Assembly: GCA_947685225.1 (NCBI GenBank)
Contig: CANTUV010000012.1
Coordinates: forward strand, 1,674,001 to 1,738,000
Direction: 5' to 3'
Source of the DNA: Garcia nutans
Lineage: Eukaryota > Streptophyta > Magnoliopsida > Malpighiales > Euphorbiaceae
Length of the DNA: 64,000 nt
The notes beneath the pieces were generated by a model. It made no database searches and had not been told where the DNA came from. It was given only the letters and a program-made list of their open reading frames with translations. How positions within the stretch are numbered: position 1 is the stretch's first letter; each line of letters opens with the position of its first letter. The position numbers and the translations under genes are program-made. Of this stretch, positions 59,389 through 64,000 are shown piece after piece.

Positions 59389-61788
59389 ATGGAGCGATAT
59401 TTTAAAAAATTAAGACCAAGTAGTGAAGAGTCGTCATCAGTTAATCAAAATATTCAATCGACTCAACCACATAAGGAAGCAATTGTTCAACCGGTACCAC
59501 CAAAAGAACCTACTATTCAACAACATGAGATTGATATAGAAAATATTCCTTCTGATCCGGGATTACGACCTAGCATAATGAGTTATCCACCTGATGTCCG
59601 AGATCAGGTACGTAGAGCCTATTTATTAAAAGGTCCATGTCAACCACGCAATCATACTTTTCCTAAAAGAGTAGAAGGAGGTAGAGAAAGGAAATTTATA
59701 TTATCGTGGTTTGATGATTTTAGTGATTGGTTAGAATATAGTATTGAAAAAGATGCGGTATTTTGTTTGTATTGTTATCTTTTTTCACCCGGACATAGTG
59801 AAAGAGGTCATAATACTTTTGTATCTGAAGGTTTTTCAACTTGGCGAAAGAAAGAGAGAATAAGAGATCATGTAGGAAAACACGATTCTTTGCATCATAG
59901 GTGTCGATTAGCTTGTCAAGATTTAATGAATCAAGAGCAACACATTGAATTTGCTTTTTCAAAACATTCTGAAAAGTCAAAGCGTGAGTATCGCTGTAGA
60001 TTATATGCATCATTACTTGCTCTTCGCTATCTTTTGATGCAAGGTCTACCTTTTCGAGGACATGATGAATCTGAAACTTCATTAAATCAAGGAAATTTCA
60101 TTGAATTTGTTAAAGTATTGGCTTTAACTAATGAAGAAATTAATAGTGTTGTGCTTCATAATGCTCCTGAAAATCACAAGCTCACTTCTCCTATTATTCA
60201 AAAAGATATCATTAGTGCATGTGCATTTGAGACAACAAAAGCTATTATTTCAGATATGGGCAATGATTTGTTTTCTATTCTAGTTGATGAATGTCGAGAT
60301 GTTTCAGTTAAAGAGCAAATGGGTGTTGTACAGTATTTGAATGAACAAGGGTGTGTGGTTGAAAGGTTTATTGGTGTTGTTCATGTACATGATACAAGTG
60401 CCTCAACGCTTCTAGCAGGTTTGAAGTCTTTCTTTTGTACTTATGGCTTAAGCATATCTGGTTTGAGAGGACAAGGGTATGATGGGGCTAGTAACATGCG
60501 GGGTGAATTCAATGGCCTCAAAAGTTTAATTTTAAAGGAAAATCCAAGTGCTTATTACATTCACTGTTTTGCCCATCAACTCCAACTTACTCTTGTTGCA
60601 GTTGCTAAAAAGCACCATAGTGTATGTTCATTTTTCCATACTATTAATCGTTTGGTGAATATAGTTGGAGTTTCTTGTAAAAGAAAAGAAATGCTTCGAG
60701 AATTGCAAATGGAAAAAGTGGCAAAAGGAATTGAAGAAGGTATCATAAAAAATGGACGAGGGTTGAATCAAGAGATGACATTGAAGAGGCCGAGAGATAC
60801 TCGTTGGGGTTCTCATTACGGTACGCTTATTAATTTGATTCATTTATTTTCTTCAGTTGTGGATATTGTTGATTATGTTAGAGATAATGGGATTGATGAT
60901 TCACAAAGGGGTGAGGCCATTAAAATGTTTGATATTGTGATTCAATTTGAATTTGTGTTTGTGTTGCATCTTATGAAATTGATTTTGGGAATCACAAATG
61001 AGTTGTCTCAAGTTTTACAAAAGAGGGATCAAAATATTGTGAATGCTATGAATTTGGTAAAAGTGTCAAAACTCCGTTTGCAGGATGTTAGAGATAATGG
61101 TTGGGAGGATTTATTGAAAGAAGTGTTTGAATTTTGTGCTAAAAATGAAATTAGTGTGATAAATATGGACGAGCATGTTTTTGTTCCAAGATCAAAGCGG
61201 GGAATGGAACCAATGACAAATCTCCATCATTATCGAGTTGAGCTTTTTTATTCAGTAATTGATATGCAACTTCAAGAGTTGAATAGTCGATTTGATGAAG
61301 TTAATACAAAGTTGCTTTTGTGTATGGCTTGTCTTGATCCTAAAGATTCATTTTCTGCATTTGATGTGAGCAAATTAGTTGAACTTGCAAAGTTTTATCC
61401 CTCTGACTTTTCGCCAGTTGATTTAATTGAACTCCAATCTCAACTTCAGAACTTCATTGTTGATGTGCGTTTGGATAAGAAATTTTCTGAATTGAAAGGA
61501 ATTGGAGATCTCGCCAAAACTATGGTTGCTATAAAAAAGCATAAAGTTTTTCCTTTAGTGTATCTGTTAATCAAATTGGCATTGCTTTTACCAGTTGCTA
61601 CAGCTACAGTGGAAAGAGCTTTCTCCGCAATGAAAATTATTAAGAGTTCACTTCGTAATAGCATGGGAGATGAGCTGCTAAATGATTGTTTAGTTACCTA
61701 TATTGAAAGAGATGTATTTGCAAATATTGACAATGAAACAATTATGAATAGATTTCAATCAATGAAAAATAGGCGAGGAATATTGTAA
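59389..61788 (+). CDS. hAT transposase, TTF-zinc-finger/DUF4371 type, 799 aa
   Basis: A transposase that would cut and paste its own element in the nucleus. The start MERYFKKLRPSSEE is typical of this plant group (often annotated zinc finger MYM-type 1-like). A TTF-type zinc-finger region spans about residues 105-180 (WLEYSIEKDAVFCLYCYLF). The DUF4371 RNase H-like core follows: the first acid D300 in SILVDECRDVS, the second D365 in GQGYDGASNM, then IHCFAHQLQL at 391-400 and the RDTRWGSHY motif near 469-477. The C-terminal hAT dimerisation domain has LPVATATVERAFSAMK (734-749), with E742 as the likely third acid. There are no stops or frameshifts over 2.4 kb, in contrast to every other transposon here. 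The ATG is the first in frame after a candidate acceptor. Length fits the family. Confidence 0.95.
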   Translation: MERYFKKLRPSSEESSSVNQNIQSTQPHKEAIVQPVPPKEPTIQQHEIDIENIPSDPGLRPSIMSYPPDVRDQVRRAYLLKGPCQPRNHTFPKRVEGGRERKFILSWFDDFSDWLEYSIEKDAVFCLYCYLFSPGHSERGHNTFVSEGFSTWRKKERIRDHVGKHDSLHHRCRLACQDLMNQEQHIEFAFSKHSEKSKREYRCRLYASLLALRYLLMQGLPFRGHDESETSLNQGNFIEFVKVLALTNEEINSVVLHNAPENHKLTSPIIQKDIISACAFETTKAIISDMGNDLFSILVDECRDVSVKEQMGVVQYLNEQGCVVERFIGVVHVHDTSASTLLAGLKSFFCTYGLSISGLRGQGYDGASNMRGEFNGLKSLILKENPSAYYIHCFAHQLQLTLVAVAKKHHSVCSFFHTINRLVNIVGVSCKRKEMLRELQMEKVAKGIEEGIIKNGRGLNQEMTLKRPRDTRWGSHYGTLINLIHLFSSVVDIVDYVRDNGIDDSQRGEAIKMFDIVIQFEFVFVLHLMKLILGITNELSQVLQKRDQNIVNAMNLVKVSKLRLQDVRDNGWEDLLKEVFEFCAKNEISVINMDEHVFVPRSKRGMEPMTNLHHYRVELFYSVIDMQLQELNSRFDEVNTKLLLCMACLDPKDSFSAFDVSKLVELAKFYPSDFSPVDLIELQSQLQNFIVDVRLDKKFSELKGIGDLAKTMVAIKKHKVFPLVYLLIKLALLLPVATATVERAFSAMKIIKSSLRNSMGDELLNDCLVTYIERDVFANIDNETIMNRFQSMKNRRGIL

Positions 61789-61922
61789 TTTAATGTTTTA
61801 AATTTTCTTTGTATCCAACATTTTTCTTGTTTTATTTATTTTATTATAAATGTTATTTTTGTGAATTATAAATTTTAAGTTGAATTGGACCCCCCTTATC
61901 TAAAATCATGGCTACGCCACTG

Positions 61923-61930
61923 CTTTAATT
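61923..61930. repeat. hAT target-site duplication CTTTAATT (right)
   Basis: Eight bases directly after ...CGCCACTG, followed by AGTTAAAATG as at the unit 1 empty site. Confidence 0.95.
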
Positions 61931-61990
61931 AGTTAAAATGTGACGTAGCAGCACTATGTATAGTATATAAATATATGCATCACATGTTAG

Positions 61991-62501
61991 CAGGGATGGT
62001 AGTAGGTAGGGTATTTACTAAAATTATCATATTCGAATTTGAATCCATTTAGTTTTTAAATTATCCATATCTGTTTAAATAACTATTTTCAAACTCGTTT
62101 AGTTATCTATTTAAATATAAAAATTTTAAAATATTATAAAATTTAATTTATAAATTATAATTTTTTAATTAAATAATGATAAATAAGAATTTAGTATTAA
62201 CATAATTTTGTAAAAAATAATTTTATACTATATAATTTTATAATTAAAATAAAATATAATAAATATATAATTAAAATATAATAAATATATATTTAAAATT
62301 TTAATAAAATATAATTAATATATAATTGGATTCAGGGTATCCAAGAATCTAAATCTGAATTCAAACTCTATCCAAATCTGACACAGGTAGTAAAAATATT
62401 ACTCGTATTCGTCTAAATTTATTTATAAATTATCCATATTCTGTATAAATGGATTGAAACAGATTGGGTATCCGAAAATATTTGATCCGTTATCATCCCT
62501 G
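61991..62501. mobile_element. hAT-type MITE, unit 2 (511 bp)
   Basis: Collinear copy of 30792-31330, with the same CAGGGATG ends and the same perfect CATGTTAG target duplication (61983-61990 and 62502-62509). Small internal deletions (for example near 62080) separate it from the unit 1 copy. Confidence 0.85.
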
Positions 62502-62579
62502 CATGTTAGCACCTTAGTAGATATGAGCACCATGCCAGTTCCTAATATCATTTTTGTTGTTAAAAATGTTAATTCTAAG

Positions 62580-63998
62580 AAGATAACTAATGCTTAGCAA
62601 GTTCAGAATTCTGTATCAGCTACGCTCTATCATCAATTGGTATATAGATTACAAGATCATGTAATCAATATAGTCACTTATGGATTTTCCATAGATGCTT
62701 TGTGTATTTATTCTGATACAGATTCTACCCCTACGATTGTTCAGACCTCTAGACAATTACCTAGAGAAGAGCTTACTAAACTCATTCCTTTGGAATTGGT
62801 TACTAATTATGAGAAGATATAGCAGAAACAAGAACCTGTTCAGACTAGAGATTCTAAATTCATTAAACATGTTGATGGAACTGTTAAGATAGTTTTTTCT
62901 GCTCTTACAAATTCTGGCTTAGCTTCAACAATTTTTCATAACTATATGATAACTCCTGTTTCTTTTCCAAGAGAAAAGGGAGTTGCAATTTACAGTTTTA
63001 ATCATATTGGTAGGTAGATCTATGCAACAAAGATGAAGGGTCATTTTATTTGGGATACTTTTGGATCTGGGGTATATGTGTTTTGAAAATGGTGAAACCT
63101 GTTACCTTCAGACACCTAAAATTACAGGACCTAAGAGATTTTTCTCTTCCTGTAAAACTCAATGCTCTCACCATAAAAAATCTCTACCTCCAGAAGATGA
63201 TCAACCGTGGATAGCTATTAATCCAGACCTTTAGAAAAAAGATTACCCTTCACCTTTAGCCTTTTACGATGAAGCTTTAAAAATCCTTGATAAAGAAGGC
63301 TTACTGGAAGTTCTAAAACCATCATCAATCCCTCCACCAAAAATTCAACCTAAAACGTGTATCCCTAAGAATTTAGTTCCTCTGACATCTATACAACCTT
63401 TGTGTATGATGTTTAAACCACCTTCTCCAGAAGATTTTTCACCTCTCCAAAAACAAACCCACCCACAAATAAAAATAAATTCTTGACCTTATATCCAACA
63501 TACCACCATCCTTCCCACTGGACAAACCCAAGACACTTAGAATGTTCAAACTCAGAACCAATATCTCTAGATGATTGATATAAAAATTGATCATTTATCT
63601 TCCAAATCAGATAAATATGCAACAACTTTAAGTACCATGTCTATTGAGATTCAACAACTGTATCACAGTCTTTCCACTTGAATATCCCAATTGGACACTG
63701 ATTTAAGACTAATAATTTAGAAAGAGATTTTGGTCCTCTCTTTTATGAGAAAGAAAGAGAGATACAAAAATTGAAAACGCAAATCCAATAGATTGAAAGA
63801 GATCTTCAGTTTAAACAAACACAAACCTCTCTAGATTATTTTAACCCTTTTCCTATCATTTCTTATCTACCACCTCCATCCACAATAGCACCTTTTGGAA
63901 TCTTGGCTGAATTGTTTCTACCAACAAAATCTCATCATTCTTATGTTCCATCTTCCTCTATCCTCCTGCCACCAAAAAGACTTTTTTATAAGTAACAA
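62580..63998 (+). pseudogene. Probable endogenous pararetrovirus-like fragment, unit 2 (runs off the window)
   Basis: Matches unit 1 31440-32276 and then continues to the window end. Broken frames retain protein-like segments (for example LPREELTKLIPLE at 62757, then FPREKGVAIYSFNHI). The later part is proline- and glutamine-rich with a lysine/arginine-rich stretch near 63750. Stops at about 62820 and 63016 and several frameshifts make it non-functional. Relation to plant pararetroviruses is likely but not proven from motifs visible here. No polymerase motif is present in this part. Confidence 0.5.
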
Positions 63999-64000
63999 AT

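Larger units (their letters stand above)
58619..61922 (+). mobile_element. Apparently complete hAT DNA transposon (3304 bp)
   Basis: The left end is CAGAGGCGGAG and the complement of the right end is CAGTGGCGTAG, the CAGNGGCG inverted repeat typical of hAT elements. Both ends lead into a GGGGGTCC-like tract. A perfect 8-bp target duplication, CTTTAATT, flanks it (58611-58618 and 61923-61930). It carries one long intact transposase frame (59389-61788). The matching site in unit 1 is empty. Ends, duplication size and transposase all agree, so it looks recent and possibly autonomous. Confidence 0.95.
36351..63410 (+). repeat. Tandem duplication unit 2
   Basis: This is the second copy of 16232-32276. 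It starts at TGTATCACC in what was intron 2 and remains collinear to TGTGTATGAT at 63410. It is longer than unit 1 because it holds the hAT element, the 43725-49302 block and the 55441-57522 block. Beyond 63410 the pararetrovirus-like sequence continues, so unit 2 keeps the original right flank and unit 1 the original left flank. Confidence 0.93.

Noticed and set aside
59720..60082. 120-codon minus-strand frame under the transposase
   Set aside because: It is a shadow of the 799-codon transposase, whose family motifs are on the plus strand.

Overview
The window is nuclear DNA of a flowering plant, most likely a eudicot. It is very AT-rich, has short exons with GT/AG splice sites, contains an LRR-malectin receptor kinase of the plant LRR-VIII-2 type, and is packed with plant Ty3/gypsy, Ty1/copia, hAT and endogenous pararetrovirus sequence. 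The species cannot be named from the sequence.

Layout. 1-12911 is a nest of transposons: the end of a minus-strand LTR (1-907), a 1.9-kb direct repeat pair (953-2878 and 10970-12911), an old gypsy gag-protease fragment split by a 2787-bp solo LTR with a perfect 5-bp target duplication (3604-6390), LTR/leader-like sequence with a decayed primer-binding site (to about 7880), and an endogenous pararetrovirus reverse transcriptase/RNase H remnant (8090-9840). 13983-30314 is the first receptor-kinase copy. 16232-32276 is then repeated as 36351-63410, so the second receptor-kinase copy occupies 36997-58203. About 4 kb of repeat debris (32277-36350) lies at the junction.

The two receptor-kinase copies keep the same 72-nt-phased LRR exons, malectin exons, transmembrane exon and kinase exons, but they are broken in complementary ways. 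Copy 1 has the signal-peptide exon and open LRR exons, but a 4-bp deletion shifts the malectin frame, a 2082-bp deletion removes the kinase catalytic-loop exon, and a 5-bp deletion shifts the last exon. Copy 2 has an intact malectin domain, transmembrane helix and all kinase exons. It lacks exons 1-2, because the duplication breakpoint lies in intron 2, and it has a nonsense codon in its first LRR exon. Its kinase has GFG in place of DFG. Neither copy can give a full-length receptor as the sequence stands.

The best preserved gene is a 799-codon hAT transposase (59389-61788) in an apparently complete 3304-bp element (58619-61922) with terminal inverted repeats and a perfect 8-bp target duplication. 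The matching position in unit 1 (30724-30731) is the clean empty site, so the insertion most likely came after the duplication. Sixty bases farther on, both units carry an older hAT-type MITE, also with a perfect 8-bp target duplication. I found no rRNA, tRNA or CRISPR array and no evidence for a new defence-like system. The most informative signals are the complementary decay of the receptor pair and the dateable insertions.
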